Origin: Phycisphaerae bacterium
GTDB lineage: Bacteria; Planctomycetota; Phycisphaerae; UBA1845; Fen-1342
Reading direction: 5' to 3'
Assembly (NCBI GenBank): GCA_028279405.1
Contig: JANQNU010000021.1
Coordinates: forward strand, 41,773 to 105,772
Length of the DNA stretch: 64,000 bases
The position numbers were made by a program, and so were the translations under genes. Position 1 is the first letter of the stretch, and every line of letters starts with the position of its first letter. The notes beneath the pieces are model-generated. The model did no database searches, had not been told where the DNA came from, and was given only the letters and a program-made list of their open reading frames with translations. This document shows, piece by piece, positions 1-8,122 of this stretch.

Positions 1-275
1 CCGTTGCCGGTGTTGATTTGAACCACATGTTCGGCATGCCGGGCCAACCGCTCGGCGTCGCGCGTGGTGGCCAAGTCACCCACGAGCACGCCAATGCGCT
101 CCCGACCTCCGAACCGCGCGAGCGTCGCCTCGAGCAACGCTGTCTTTCCGCAACCGGGCGCGCCCAACACCCCGATCGCCAGCACGCCCGCTTCGCGGAG
201 CTGCGCACGATTGAACGCCGCCACTTCGTCATTGAGCTTGAGCACGTTCTCGACAATCTGAATCTGGCTGACCAT
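1..275 (-). CDS. hypB: HypB, hydrogenase nickel-insertion GTPase (3' end cut by window edge)
   Basis: Only the first ~91 residues lie in the window; the rest runs off the left edge. HypB is the cytosolic GTPase that works with HypA to deliver nickel to the hydrogenase large subunit. The sequence begins MVSQIQIVENVLKLND, the usual opening of HypB proteins without a His-rich nickel-storage tail. A P-loop follows (GVLGAPGCGKT, about residues 34-44), then VGDLATTRDAERL, which fits the SIMIBI GTPase fold. The ATG at 275 lies inside the 3' end of hypA (47-base overlap), so the two are probably translationally coupled. It is the last visible gene of the hydrogenase operon. Identification is firm although the gene is incomplete. 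Confidence 0.93.
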   Translation of the reverse strand, partial: MVSQIQIVENVLKLNDEVAAFNRAQLREAGVLAIGVLGAPGCGKTALLEATLARFGGRERIGVLVGDLATTRDAERLARHAEHVVQINTGN

Positions 276-633
276 GACTGTACTCCTTGCCGCCGACTGC
301 GGCGTCGACCTCGATCGATTCCAGCGTCAGTTCGGCGCTGCCCTCCGCCCACACAGCGTCACTCCCACAATCGCACGCCTCAGAGTAGTCCGCCGATTGC
401 CAACGGCGTTCACAGCGCCGGCAGCGCAGCCGCCAGGGAAGCATCGCGAGCTCCAGCAGCGCCCCCTCAAGCGCCGTGGCCGTTGTCGCAGCCTGCCAGG
501 CGAACTGCATCGCGGCCGGTTCGATCGCCTGTAGCGGACCGGCCCGTACGTGAACCACCCGAACCCGCACGTTGGCCGGCGCGTTCGCACGAACGAGATT
601 CAACAACGCGTTGGCGAGCGACAACTCGTGCAT
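229..633 (-). CDS. hypA: HypA, nickel metallochaperone
   Basis: Small nickel- and zinc-binding chaperone that hands Ni to the hydrogenase apo-large subunit together with HypB. Two ATGs are adjacent (636 and 633). The one at 633 is chosen because it gives MHELSLA, which places the nickel-ligand His at residue 2 as in the family. The zinc site is CRRC followed 12 residues later by CDC-GS, so the second half is CxC rather than the classical CxxC. A C-terminal extension of about 20 residues after the core overlaps hypB. The upstream protease gene stops at 633-635, so its stop codon overlaps this start. Confidence 0.92.
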   Translation of the reverse strand: MHELSLANALLNLVRANAPANVRVRVVHVRAGPLQAIEPAAMQFAWQAATTATALEGALLELAMLPWRLRCRRCERRWQSADYSEACDCGSDAVWAEGSAELTLESIEVDAAVGGKEYSHGQPDSDCRERAQAQ

Positions 634-1145
634 CATGCATGCCTCCGCAACGCCAGCGCCGCGATTGTGTCGACGACCTTCGGCAACGCCGCGCGCATCG
701 CAGCGCTCATCGAAGCACCGAGGGTGGTATCGGCTACCGTCACACCGACCAGGCGCGCGATCGGCGGTAGTGCATCGAGGGTTCGCAACAGCTCCACCTG
801 ATCCAGCAATCCAAAGCCGTGTGAACTGGCACGACCTTCCGAGACAAGTTCCGGCCGATCATCCGCGAGTAAGTCGACCTCCACGACGCGACCCGGCGCG
901 CATCCCGACATCTCGACCGCATCAACGACGATGAGCGCCGCACGCTGCTCACGGCTCTCGAGGATCAAGCGTGCGGGATTGAGACCGACATCGAACACCT
1001 CTACACCGGGTAGCTTTCGGGCGGCGAGTGCGGTCGCAATCTGCGCCCCCATACCGTCGTCCGCACGATCACGATTCCCGCAGGTGACAACCAGCACCGG
1101 TTGAACGGCCATCGTGCCCGGACTGCCTGTGAAGTATGACAGCAT
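633..1145 (-). CDS. [NiFe] hydrogenase maturation protease (HycI/HyaD family, M52)
   Basis: Endopeptidase that removes the short C-terminal tail of the large subunit once nickel is in place. The core begins VLVVTCGNRDRADDGMGAQI, the family pattern GNxxxxDDGxG with the nickel-sensing acidic residue. A second conserved stretch, LIVVDAVEMSG, carries the DA pair. Start ATG 1145 is preceded by a strong AAAGGAG six bases upstream. A second in-frame ATG at 1112 (MAVQPVLVV) is closer to the usual family start and would also be acceptable. The gene lies directly after its presumed substrate, the large subunit (11-base gap), and runs into hypA. No symbol is given because the protease is named after its hydrogenase partner. 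Confidence 0.88.
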   Translation of the reverse strand: MLSYFTGSPGTMAVQPVLVVTCGNRDRADDGMGAQIATALAARKLPGVEVFDVGLNPARLILESREQRAALIVVDAVEMSGCAPGRVVEVDLLADDRPELVSEGRASSHGFGLLDQVELLRTLDALPPIARLVGVTVADTTLGASMSAAMRAALPKVVDTIAALALRRHA

Positions 1146-1156
1146 GACCCGCTCCT

Positions 1157-2491
1157 TTAGCGCCAACTCCGTTCGAGCTTCAGGAAATGGACCGAGCAAC
1201 TGATACACGGGTCGTAGTTGCGGATCAGGTGTTCGCATTGCAGCGCCGCGCGTTCATCGTCCACGTCGGCAAGCCGCTCGGCCAACAATCGGAGATCGTC
1301 CTCGATGGTCATCTGGTTCTGGCTCGTGGGTGGCACGATGCGCGCCTCCAGAATCGTCCCGTCGCGATCAGTCCGGTAGCGATGCCAGCAAACACCGCGG
1401 GGCGCTTCGGTGCCATGGCCGCCGACACCCGGCCGCGGTTCGACTGGCACGTAGCTGCGGGTCGGCCGCTCATAGTTTTCGATGATGTCGTGCGCGAGTG
1501 CCAGCGCGTGCACGGTCTCGAGTGCCCGCGCGGGCAGGCTCAGGAAGTTGTTGGACCACGGCAGCGTACGGCCCACGCTTTCACAAACCTTCGGCAACAG
1601 TTCCGCGGCACGCGGGTGCAATCGATCGCTACACAGGTTGAGCCGAGCCAGCGGCCCGACAAGGTACGGCCCGCGGCCCTTGATGACAGAGTGCAGCGCC
1701 GTACTGTGTTCAACGTGAACCTCTTCGATGACGTTGCCGAAGTCGTTCTGCTCGACCGCCAGTCCCTTGTTGGAACGAATCGGACCGAGGTTCATGGGGT
1801 ACTCGTCTTCCGGACAGAGCGCCACGAACTCGTAGTCCCGTTCCAGATCCGGGTACTCGACCTGCTCTGCGAGAAAGAGCGTCAGCTCCGACATCTGGTC
1901 CAGCGCGACCCGCAGTCGCGGCAGCAGGGCCCGCGCGTCCGCCTCGTCCGGCGCGCGATAGAAACCGCCCAGACGAGCGCCCACCGGGTGAACCGCTCGT
2001 CCACCCAGCAGCCCGACCAACTCGTTGCCGAGCTTCTTGATACCGAGCGCCTGCTTGACGATCGGCGCGTGATCCTCGGCCATGCTGATGGCACTTTCAT
2101 ACCCGAGGAAATCCGGCAGATGCAGCATGAACATGTGCAGCACGTGGCTCTCGATCCACTCGCCGCAATAGAAGAGGTTGCGTAGTGTGCGAATCGGCGG
2201 GTCGATCATGTTGAAGGCGCCGAGCGCGCGTTCGAGCGCGTGGCAGGCCCCCATCTGGTAGGCCACCGGACAGATGCCACAGATGCGCGCCGTGATGTCG
2301 GGCACCTCGTGCATGTCGCGACCCCGGAGGAACGCCTCGTAGAACCGCGGCGGCTCGTAGATCTCCAACCGCACGGCGTCGGGCATTCCGTCCTTCATCT
2401 CGATGTGCAGCGCCCCTTCGCCTTCCACACGGGCCAGGGCGCCGACCCGGATCGTGCGCGTCTCATTCCTGCCCTTGTTCGATCTGCTCAT
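1157..2491 (-). CDS. hydA: Group 3b [NiFe] hydrogenase, alpha (catalytic large) subunit
   Basis: Large subunit (444 residues) carrying the Ni-Fe(CN)2CO site where H2 is split or formed. Both metal-binding motifs are visible: N-terminal RICGICP (about residues 68-74), then [10 protein letters not shown], and C-terminal DPCISCSVH. In group 3b, the NAD(P)H-linked sulfhydrogenase-type class, the first motif typically reads [12 protein letters not shown], as here. Nine residues (FLKLERSWR) follow the terminal His and are the expected target of the protease encoded next door. The start ATG at 2491 overlaps the delta-subunit gene by 29 bases. With the delta, gamma and beta genes it forms a soluble heterotetramer coupling H2 to NAD(P)H. 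Confidence 0.95.
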   Translation of the reverse strand: MSRSNKGRNETRTIRVGALARVEGEGALHIEMKDGMPDAVRLEIYEPPRFYEAFLRGRDMHEVPDITARICGICPVAYQMGACHALERALGAFNMIDPPIRTLRNLFYCGEWIESHVLHMFMLHLPDFLGYESAISMAEDHAPIVKQALGIKKLGNELVGLLGGRAVHPVGARLGGFYRAPDEADARALLPRLRVALDQMSELTLFLAEQVEYPDLERDYEFVALCPEDEYPMNLGPIRSNKGLAVEQNDFGNVIEEVHVEHSTALHSVIKGRGPYLVGPLARLNLCSDRLHPRAAELLPKVCESVGRTLPWSNNFLSLPARALETVHALALAHDIIENYERPTRSYVPVEPRPGVGGHGTEAPRGVCWHRYRTDRDGTILEARIVPPTSQNQMTIEDDLRLLAERLADVDDERAALQCEHLIRNYDPCISCSVHFLKLERSWR

Positions 2492-3287
2492 AGCGGTCGC
2501 CTTCCTGTTTGAAGGGCTCCAGATAACCGTTGTAGCTTCGCATCAGCCGTTTCAACGTGCGCGGCGAGCGTTCCTGTCGCTCGCTGAACCACCGGCCCAA
2601 CGAACGGATGTTCGGTTGCTCCATCGGCCCGAAGCAGCCGTAGCACGCCCGATTACAGCCCGGACACAAAGCGCCGCAGCCGGCCTGCGTAACTGGCCCC
2701 AGACAAGGCTCCCCATTGCTGACCAGCACACACGGCAGACCACGACGCTTGCATTCGAGGCAAACGCTGTGACGCGGGACCTTCGGCTCGCGCCCCATCA
2801 GCACCGCCGTCAACAGTTCGAGCAGTTGTTGCGCGTTGACCGGGCAGCCGCGCAGTTCGAAGTCGACGAATGTATAGGCCGCGATCGGCGACGCCGTGTC
2901 CAACGTCCGGATGTACTCCGGATTGGCGTACACCGCGCGCGTAAACTCCCGGACGTCCGCCCAGTTGCGCAACGCCTGGAGTCCACCTGACGTTGCACAG
3001 GCGCCGATCGCCACCAGGAACTTGCAGTCACGCCGGATCTGATGGATGCGCTCCGCCTCCTCCGGCGTCGAGATGCTCCCCTCCACCAGCCCGATGTCGT
3101 ATGGCGGCGGCAGCACGCGACGCCGGGCTTCGAGGAAGTAGGCGATTTCGACCGCTTCCACCAGGTCGAGCAGCTCATCTTCGAGATTCAAGAGCGATAG
3201 CTGGCAGCCGTCGCAACTCGAAAACTTGTAGACGGCCAGTTTGGGACGGGCAGGCGGACCGCTCTGCTCGGATGCTCCGCTGACCAT
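2463..3287 (-). CDS. hydD: Group 3b [NiFe] hydrogenase, delta (small, Fe-S) subunit
   Basis: Small subunit (274 residues) that relays electrons from the NiFe site through [4Fe-4S] clusters. The N-terminus after a short Ser/Gly/Pro-rich leader reads [18 protein letters not shown], the proximal-cluster CxxC motif. GACATSGG appears mid-protein. The Cys-rich C-terminal half ([33 protein letters not shown]) supplies ligands for further clusters. There is no Tat signal, consistent with a cytosolic enzyme. ATG 3287 is chosen; longer in-frame starts reach into the gamma gene and add only low-complexity Arg/Ser sequence. Only a single base separates the gamma gene's stop from this start. Confidence 0.93.
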   Translation of the reverse strand: MVSGASEQSGPPARPKLAVYKFSSCDGCQLSLLNLEDELLDLVEAVEIAYFLEARRRVLPPPYDIGLVEGSISTPEEAERIHQIRRDCKFLVAIGACATSGGLQALRNWADVREFTRAVYANPEYIRTLDTASPIAAYTFVDFELRGCPVNAQQLLELLTAVLMGREPKVPRHSVCLECKRRGLPCVLVSNGEPCLGPVTQAGCGALCPGCNRACYGCFGPMEQPNIRSLGRWFSERQERSPRTLKRLMRSYNGYLEPFKQEGDRYEQIEQGQE

Positions 3288-3288
3288 T

Positions 3289-4191
3289 TCAGATCTCCTC
3301 GATCGCGAAGATGTCCGCGATATCCTTGAAACAGAAGACCGGTCCGTCCTTGCAGACGAACCAGTGTCCATACTGACAGTGCCCGCAGCGACCGAAGCCG
3401 CAATTCATATTCCGCTCCAGCGACACGTACACCTGGCTCGGCGGAACGTGCAGTTGAAGGAACTCCGACGCTGCCACGCGGTTCAGAATCCGCGGCCCAC
3501 AGACCATCACGACCGTTCGCTCCGCGTTGACCCGAATGCGCTGTAGTAGCTTGGTGACGACGCCGACCGGTCCGGTCCAGCCGCCGGTGGCGTTGTCGAC
3601 CGTAACCAGCACGTCGATCGGCGCGTGCTCGGCCCAGTTCTCCAACTCCTCGGCGTACACACGGTCCTCCGGCGTCCGGCAGCCGTACAACACCACGACC
3701 CGACCGACCCGATCGCGGTTGGCCAACAGCCAGTAGATCACCGGTCGCAACGGCGCGATCCCGATTCCGCCGCCGACCAGCACGACGTCTCGTCCGTCCA
3801 GCCGATCGATCGGCCAGCCGACGCCAAAGGGGCCTCGCAGTCCGAGAATCTCACCCACCTGTGTTCGGAAGATCGTCCGCGTGACCGATCCGACCACGCG
3901 AATCGTGTGATCGAGCATGTCCGGTGTGTCGGCGTCCGAGCTGATCGAGATCGCTGCCTCGCCGACACCCGGCGCGTAGAGCATGTTGAATTGACCGGGT
4001 GCCCAGCGGTACTGCGCTCGTAATGCCTCGTCGACGATCTCCATTCGATAGGTGTGCGTATTGAGATTTTCTCGCTTGATGGCCGTGACCCGAGTCGCAA
4101 CCGGCATCCATGTATCCATCCCGCAGATCGGCTCGGGGCGAGTGATGGACGATGTCGCCGGACCGCTGATTTCGTTCGTTCCTGTCGTCAT
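3289..4191 (-). CDS. hydG: Group 3b hydrogenase, gamma subunit (FAD/NAD(P) reductase module)
   Basis: Diaphorase subunit (300 residues) of the ferredoxin-NADP reductase fold that passes electrons between NAD(P)H and the iron-sulfur chain. The FAD-binding barrel contains [24 protein letters not shown]. The nucleotide half contains [16 protein letters not shown], then [14 protein letters not shown]. Near the C-terminus [12 protein letters not shown] followed by VCKDGPVF gives the four-Cys [2Fe-2S] site of this family. The start ATG at 4191 shares an ATGA overlap with the stop of the beta gene. The frame stays open far upstream (to 4953), but that part is only the antisense-free shadow of the beta gene and should not be annotated as a fusion. 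Confidence 0.94.
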   Translation of the reverse strand: MTTGTNEISGPATSSITRPEPICGMDTWMPVATRVTAIKRENLNTHTYRMEIVDEALRAQYRWAPGQFNMLYAPGVGEAAISISSDADTPDMLDHTIRVVGSVTRTIFRTQVGEILGLRGPFGVGWPIDRLDGRDVVLVGGGIGIAPLRPVIYWLLANRDRVGRVVVLYGCRTPEDRVYAEELENWAEHAPIDVLVTVDNATGGWTGPVGVVTKLLQRIRVNAERTVVMVCGPRILNRVAASEFLQLHVPPSQVYVSLERNMNCGFGRCGHCQYGHWFVCKDGPVFCFKDIADIFAIEEI

Positions 4192-5390
4192 CGGGGTACC
4201 TCCCCTGCCGCTTCCGCTTCCCCTTCCCCCTCCCACGCTTCCGCGAACGGCGAGTTGGACTGTGACGGTGTGGCGGCGATCGCGCAGGCTTCTTCGGTGA
4301 TATCGATCCCGACCGGGCACCAGGTGATGCAGCGGCCGCAACCGACGCAGCCGCTGCTGCCAAACTGGTCCCACCACGTCGAAAGCTTGTGCCGCAACCA
4401 CTGCCGGTACCGTCCGCGAATCGAGTGCCGCACGGGCCCCGGGTGGGCATAGCTGAACTGATGCGTGAAGCACGACTCCCACAACCGCGTCCGCGTCACC
4501 GACCCGCCGTCCAGCGCGGACGAATCGACGACCGTCGAACAGAAGCACGTCGGACAGACCATGGTGCAATTGCCGCAACTGAGACAGCGCTTGGCGACCT
4601 GATCCCAGCGGGGGTGCTCGATGTTTCGCGCCAGCGTCGTGCGTAGTCCGTCCGTCTGCAACGTGCGTCCCATGCTGTGCCGCGCCTGTGCGAGCTTGAT
4701 GTCCGCCAGTTCGAGTTCGGCCTCCGTCGGCAATCGCAGCGGCAGCTGTGCGGCCACCTCGCGACCGCGCTCCGATCCGATCTCGACGACGAAACCTGCC
4801 CGCAACTCGGTCAGTGCCAGGTCGTAGCCTCGTTCGGCCTTTGGCCCGGTACCCATCGAGACGCAGAAGCATGTGCCGCCGGGCCGCGTGCAGTTGACCG
4901 CAACGAAGAACGCGTTCCGGCGCGTCTCGCAATACGACAACTCCGCCTCGCAACGAAACGTCCGCGGGTCGTCCGCACCGAAGACCCGATCCTGAACGGC
5001 AATCGCCGCCAGCTCGCAGGCCCGCACGCCGAGAAACGCCAACTTCGGCGGCGCCGGTGACGCCGCGTCCATGACGAAGCGTTGGCCCTCGACGTGTAGT
5101 TGAACGACCCGCTGTTGCGCCGGAAACAGGTAGCGTTTCGGCCCGTCGGCGCCGAGCACGTAGTTGAAATAGAGTTGGTCATCGTCGGCTGTCAGTCGGT
5201 AATGACCGGGCGCCTGCTCGTCGTGCATGCCGTGAGCCAGGTCCGCGGCAGCGTGAACCTCGCGCAGCGCGATCACACCGTCTCGCTCACGTGGCCCGAG
5301 CACGGTGTACCCCTGGTCACGTAACGCCGCGATCAGCGCTTCAAGCGACGCCTTGGGAAGAAACTGTCGAACACTATCGTCCGCGTTCAT
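4188..5390 (-). CDS. hydB: Group 3b hydrogenase, beta (4Fe-4S ferredoxin-like) subunit
   Basis: Electron-transfer subunit (400 residues) of the sulfhydrogenase-type complex. Two ferredoxin-type cluster motifs stand in the last third: [17 protein letters not shown] and [16 protein letters not shown]. The upstream part matches the beta-subunit domain with further cysteines ([10 protein letters not shown]). Start ATG 5390 ([12 protein letters not shown]) has GAGGAAG eight bases upstream; a GTG seven codons earlier (5411) is possible but less well placed. The stop overlaps the gamma start (ATGA). A 72-base gap separates it from the small membrane-peptide gene upstream. Confidence 0.93.
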   Translation of the reverse strand: MNADDSVRQFLPKASLEALIAALRDQGYTVLGPRERDGVIALREVHAAADLAHGMHDEQAPGHYRLTADDDQLYFNYVLGADGPKRYLFPAQQRVVQLHVEGQRFVMDAASPAPPKLAFLGVRACELAAIAVQDRVFGADDPRTFRCEAELSYCETRRNAFFVAVNCTRPGGTCFCVSMGTGPKAERGYDLALTELRAGFVVEIGSERGREVAAQLPLRLPTEAELELADIKLAQARHSMGRTLQTDGLRTTLARNIEHPRWDQVAKRCLSCGNCTMVCPTCFCSTVVDSSALDGGSVTRTRLWESCFTHQFSYAHPGPVRHSIRGRYRQWLRHKLSTWWDQFGSSGCVGCGRCITWCPVGIDITEEACAIAATPSQSNSPFAEAWEGEGEAEAAGEVPR

Positions 5391-5462
5391 GGTTGATACT
5401 TCCTCGCACACACCGCGTCAGACCGTTCGGTCCGGCCATAACGGATCACCTTGCCCTGATCG

Positions 5463-5624
5463 TCACTCATTGCCTCGCCGACCCTGTACGAGGCCGCGCA
5501 GCAGCCCCGCGATGCCGAGCACGGTCATCAGCACCAGCGCGACGACCGCCGACTCATGGATCGGCGAACAGTGGGCCACCCAGGCGCCATGATCGTTCGC
5601 CAAACTCGCCAATCCCGCGTTCAT
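5463..5624 (-). CDS. 53-residue single-span membrane peptide inside the hydrogenase operon
   Basis: A small open frame on the operon strand, between hypE (11-base gap) and hydB. ATG 5624 is preceded by GAAAGGAAACGTC, a good Shine-Dalgarno with 4-6 base spacing. The product begins MNAGLASLANDHGAWVAH and has one predicted membrane span (about residues 26-46, AVVALVLMTVLGIAGLLRGL). The tail GRRGNE is basic at first, which suggests an outside N-terminus by the positive-inside rule. A Cys and three His (DHG, AHCSPIHE) precede the span. I recognise no family. The enzyme itself is soluble, so a membrane peptide here is unexpected: it might tether the complex or act in nickel or redox handling, but that is guesswork. 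Confidence 0.62.
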   Translation of the reverse strand: MNAGLASLANDHGAWVAHCSPIHESAVVALVLMTVLGIAGLLRGLVQGRRGNE

Positions 5625-5635
5625 GACGTTTCCTT

Positions 5636-6721
5636 TCAACAAATACGGGGCAACTGCTCGCCATACGGCTTTTGCAGAATGCGACGTCCGCCGATCGCCG
5701 TGTGCAATTCGCACACCCCGTCGCGCGGCGCCGTAACCCGTCCGATCGTGACCGCTGCGCGACCGTACGGCTCGTCGCGGAGCAGCGCCAGCGCTCGTTC
5801 CTCGGCCTCGGGCCGCACGACGATCACGGCCTTGCCCTCGTTCGCGACCTCGAGCGGATCGAGGCCCAGCATCTCGGCAGCGTGTCGCGTCGCGACATTG
5901 ACCGGGATTCGTTCTTCATCGAGTGCTACGTGCCAGCCGGACTGCGCCGCGAGGTCCGCGGTCACTCCGGCAAGACCACTCCGGGTCGGATCGCGCATCC
6001 ACACAACGCCGGGTACGTCGACCATCAGCTTCCGGAGCATGTGGTTGAGCGGCGCGACGTCGCTACGAACGACCGATTGAACCTCCGGCATTTCGCGCGC
6101 CAGCATCACCGCCAGCCCGTGATCCCCCACCGCACCCGTGACGATCAACACATCGTCCGGCTGAACGTTCTCCACCGTTAGCGCCGGACCGCGACAAATG
6201 CCGACACCGGCGGTCGTGACATAGACACCGTCACCCTGTCCGCAACCGACGACTTTCGTGTCACCGGTCAGCACGTTGACGCCGGCCTCGCTGGCGATCG
6301 CGTGGATGGAGTCGAGAACCGCCGCCAGATCGCCCATGGGAAACCCTTCCGTGACGATCAACCCCAGCGCAATACCCACCGGTTCCGCACCGCACACTGC
6401 CAGGTCGTTGATCGTTCCGCACATCGCGATGCGCCCGATGTCCCCACCCGGAAACTGCCATGGCTGTACCACGTACCCGTCGATCGTCAGCGCGACCCGC
6501 CCGGCCTCACGAACGTCGAGGATTGCCGAGTCCAGCATCCGGCAAAGCTCCGCGTTGCCGATCCGCGGAAGGACGATCGTTTGCAGCAACTCGTCAGTCA
6601 ACTGTCCGCCCCCACCGTGCGCCAGCATGACCCGGCCGCGCGCCCGGCCTGCCGCAGCGTGCTGTCCCTCATCCTCGGCCATAAGACGGTCGGCGGTCGC
6701 AATCGTTCCGTTGGTCTTCAT
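5636..6721 (-). CDS. hypE: HypE, carbamoyl-dehydrating maturation protein
   Basis: HypE (361 residues) converts the carbamoyl group received from HypF on its C-terminal cysteine to thiocyanate, the source of the active-site CN ligands. The C-terminus is GEQLPRIC, the invariant PRxC tail. The N-terminal half has RVMLAHGGGGQLTDELL and LTIDGYVVQPWQFPGGDIGRIA, typical of the PurM/HypE ATP-binding fold. The start ATG 6721 overlaps the hypD stop as ATGA, giving a ~25-residue leader (MKTNGTIATADRL) before the conserved core; the start could lie slightly further in. Confidence 0.95.
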   Translation of the reverse strand: MKTNGTIATADRLMAEDEGQHAAAGRARGRVMLAHGGGGQLTDELLQTIVLPRIGNAELCRMLDSAILDVREAGRVALTIDGYVVQPWQFPGGDIGRIAMCGTINDLAVCGAEPVGIALGLIVTEGFPMGDLAAVLDSIHAIASEAGVNVLTGDTKVVGCGQGDGVYVTTAGVGICRGPALTVENVQPDDVLIVTGAVGDHGLAVMLAREMPEVQSVVRSDVAPLNHMLRKLMVDVPGVVWMRDPTRSGLAGVTADLAAQSGWHVALDEERIPVNVATRHAAEMLGLDPLEVANEGKAVIVVRPEAEERALALLRDEPYGRAAVTIGRVTAPRDGVCELHTAIGGRRILQKPYGEQLPRIC

Positions 6722-7818
6722 CGCACATCCTCCGTCACGACTCGCCGACGGTACTTGAACCACGCCTGGCACGTTCCCTCGCTACTGACCATGCAGGGCC
6801 CGATCGGCCGCACCGGCGTACACGCCGTCCCGAACAGCCTGCACTCTTCCGGGCTGCAACTGCCGCTGATGACCGCTCCGCAACGACAGCCGGCGGGCTC
6901 GCGATCGACGGGCGCCACCAAGCCGAACCGGGCGCGCGCGTCGAATGTGGCGTATATGCGTCGAACCACGAGCGCGCTGCCCGCAATTTCTCCCAGCCCG
7001 CGCCAACGGGCGTCAGCCGACTCAAACACCTCCGCCAACAATTGAACGGCCGTCGGGTTCCCCTGCGGTCGAACGGCCTCCGGATACGCATTCTCGAGTT
7101 CAGTTCGACCATCGCAGACCTGCTCGGCCAGATGCGTCAATGCCAGGATCATCTGCCAGTCTTCGAAACCCGCAACGACACACGGCATGTGGTATCGCGC
7201 CGTAAACGTGCGATACGCTTCTGCGCCGATCACGATCGAGACGTGCCCCGGACACAAGAAACCATCCACCTCCACCTCGCCGGCCTGCATCAGGGCGTTC
7301 ATCGCCGGCAGAATCCGCTTGTGGCTTGCGAGAACGGTCAGGTTCGGCAGCCCGCGCCGATGCGCCTCGACAACTAATGCGGCCGTGGCCGGCGCCGTCG
7401 TCTCGAACCCGACTGCGGCGAAGACGACCTCGCGATCGGGCTCGGCCTCGGCCAAGCGCAGCGCGTCGAGTGCGGAGTAGACGACACGGACATCCGCCCC
7501 GCGACTGCGGGCCAGTTCGAGACTCCCACGCGCACCGGGGACACGGAGCATGTCACCATAGGTACAAAGGGTGACCCGCGGCCGGTCGGCGAGCTCGATC
7601 ATCAGGTCGATATCCGCTTGCGCGGTTACGCAAACCGGGCATCCCGGGCCGCTCAGCAGCCGAACATTCGGCGGCAACAACCCGTGGAGCCCGCATCGAA
7701 AGGCACTCATCGTATGCGTGCCGCAGACCTCCATGAACGCAATGTCACGCCCGATCGCCTTCGCGGCGACGAACAACCGATCGAGCAAACGTTGCGTGTC
7801 AGGTCGGCGGCCTTCCAT
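6718..7818 (-). CDS. hypD: HypD, Fe(CN)2CO assembly scaffold
   Basis: HypD (366 residues) carries a [4Fe-4S] cluster and with HypC assembles the Fe(CN)2CO group. Diagnostic motifs are FMEVCGTHT, LSGPGCPVCVT, FAAVGFETTAPATA, CPGHVSIVIG and the Cys-rich C-terminus (CRCGAVISGSCSPEECRLFG and TACTPVRPIGPCMVSSEGTC). The frame is open upstream to 8058 but that portion is hypC in another frame. The start MEGRRPDTQRLLDRL at 7818 has GGAGAGGGCGGA upstream and overlaps hypC by 20 bases. Confidence 0.95.
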   Translation of the reverse strand: MEGRRPDTQRLLDRLFVAAKAIGRDIAFMEVCGTHTMSAFRCGLHGLLPPNVRLLSGPGCPVCVTAQADIDLMIELADRPRVTLCTYGDMLRVPGARGSLELARSRGADVRVVYSALDALRLAEAEPDREVVFAAVGFETTAPATAALVVEAHRRGLPNLTVLASHKRILPAMNALMQAGEVEVDGFLCPGHVSIVIGAEAYRTFTARYHMPCVVAGFEDWQMILALTHLAEQVCDGRTELENAYPEAVRPQGNPTAVQLLAEVFESADARWRGLGEIAGSALVVRRIYATFDARARFGLVAPVDREPAGCRCGAVISGSCSPEECRLFGTACTPVRPIGPCMVSSEGTCQAWFKYRRRVVTEDVR

Positions 7819-8122
7819 GATTTCCGCCCTCTCCAGCGGGACCTCCCCCGTCGCGATTTCCGATCCGTCCAATGCCCGTTGTCGGTTGACTCTCGCGTTG
7901 CACACCGTCGATCCGTTCGACTTCATCGAGCACGGACCACGTCGCGCGCGCCTGCTGTTCATCGATGCGCTGCATGACGAAACCCGCATGCACCAGCACC
8001 CAATCGCCAACCCCGACCTCCGGCGTGAGCAGTGCACAGACCGGAACGCGATTGCCATGGAGGTCGACGACGCCCTCGGTCCCGTCGAGCGTGACCAGTC
8101 TTGCCGGGACGGCTAAACACAT
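7799..8122 (-). CDS. hypC: HypC/HybG family maturation chaperone
   Basis: HypC chaperone (107 residues), which binds HypD and the large-subunit precursor through its N-terminal cysteine. The start MCLAVPARLV gives the essential Cys2. The beta-barrel core continues with VVDLHGNRVPV, then VGDWVLVHAGFVMQRIDEQ. The C-terminal tail (after about residue 75) is longer than in classical HypC, is Gly/Arg-rich and overlaps the 5' end of hypD, so its functional value is doubtful. The start overlaps the end of hypF by 10 bases. Confidence 0.95.
   Translation of the reverse strand: MCLAVPARLVTLDGTEGVVDLHGNRVPVCALLTPEVGVGDWVLVHAGFVMQRIDEQQARATWSVLDEVERIDGVQRESQPTTGIGRIGNRDGGGPAGEGGNHGRPPT

Noticed and set aside
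3289..4953. 554-residue frame reading as a fusion upstream of the hydrogenase gamma subunit
   Set aside because: The N-terminal half is a frame-shifted shadow of the beta subunit; the gamma gene starts at 4191 with an ATGA overlap.
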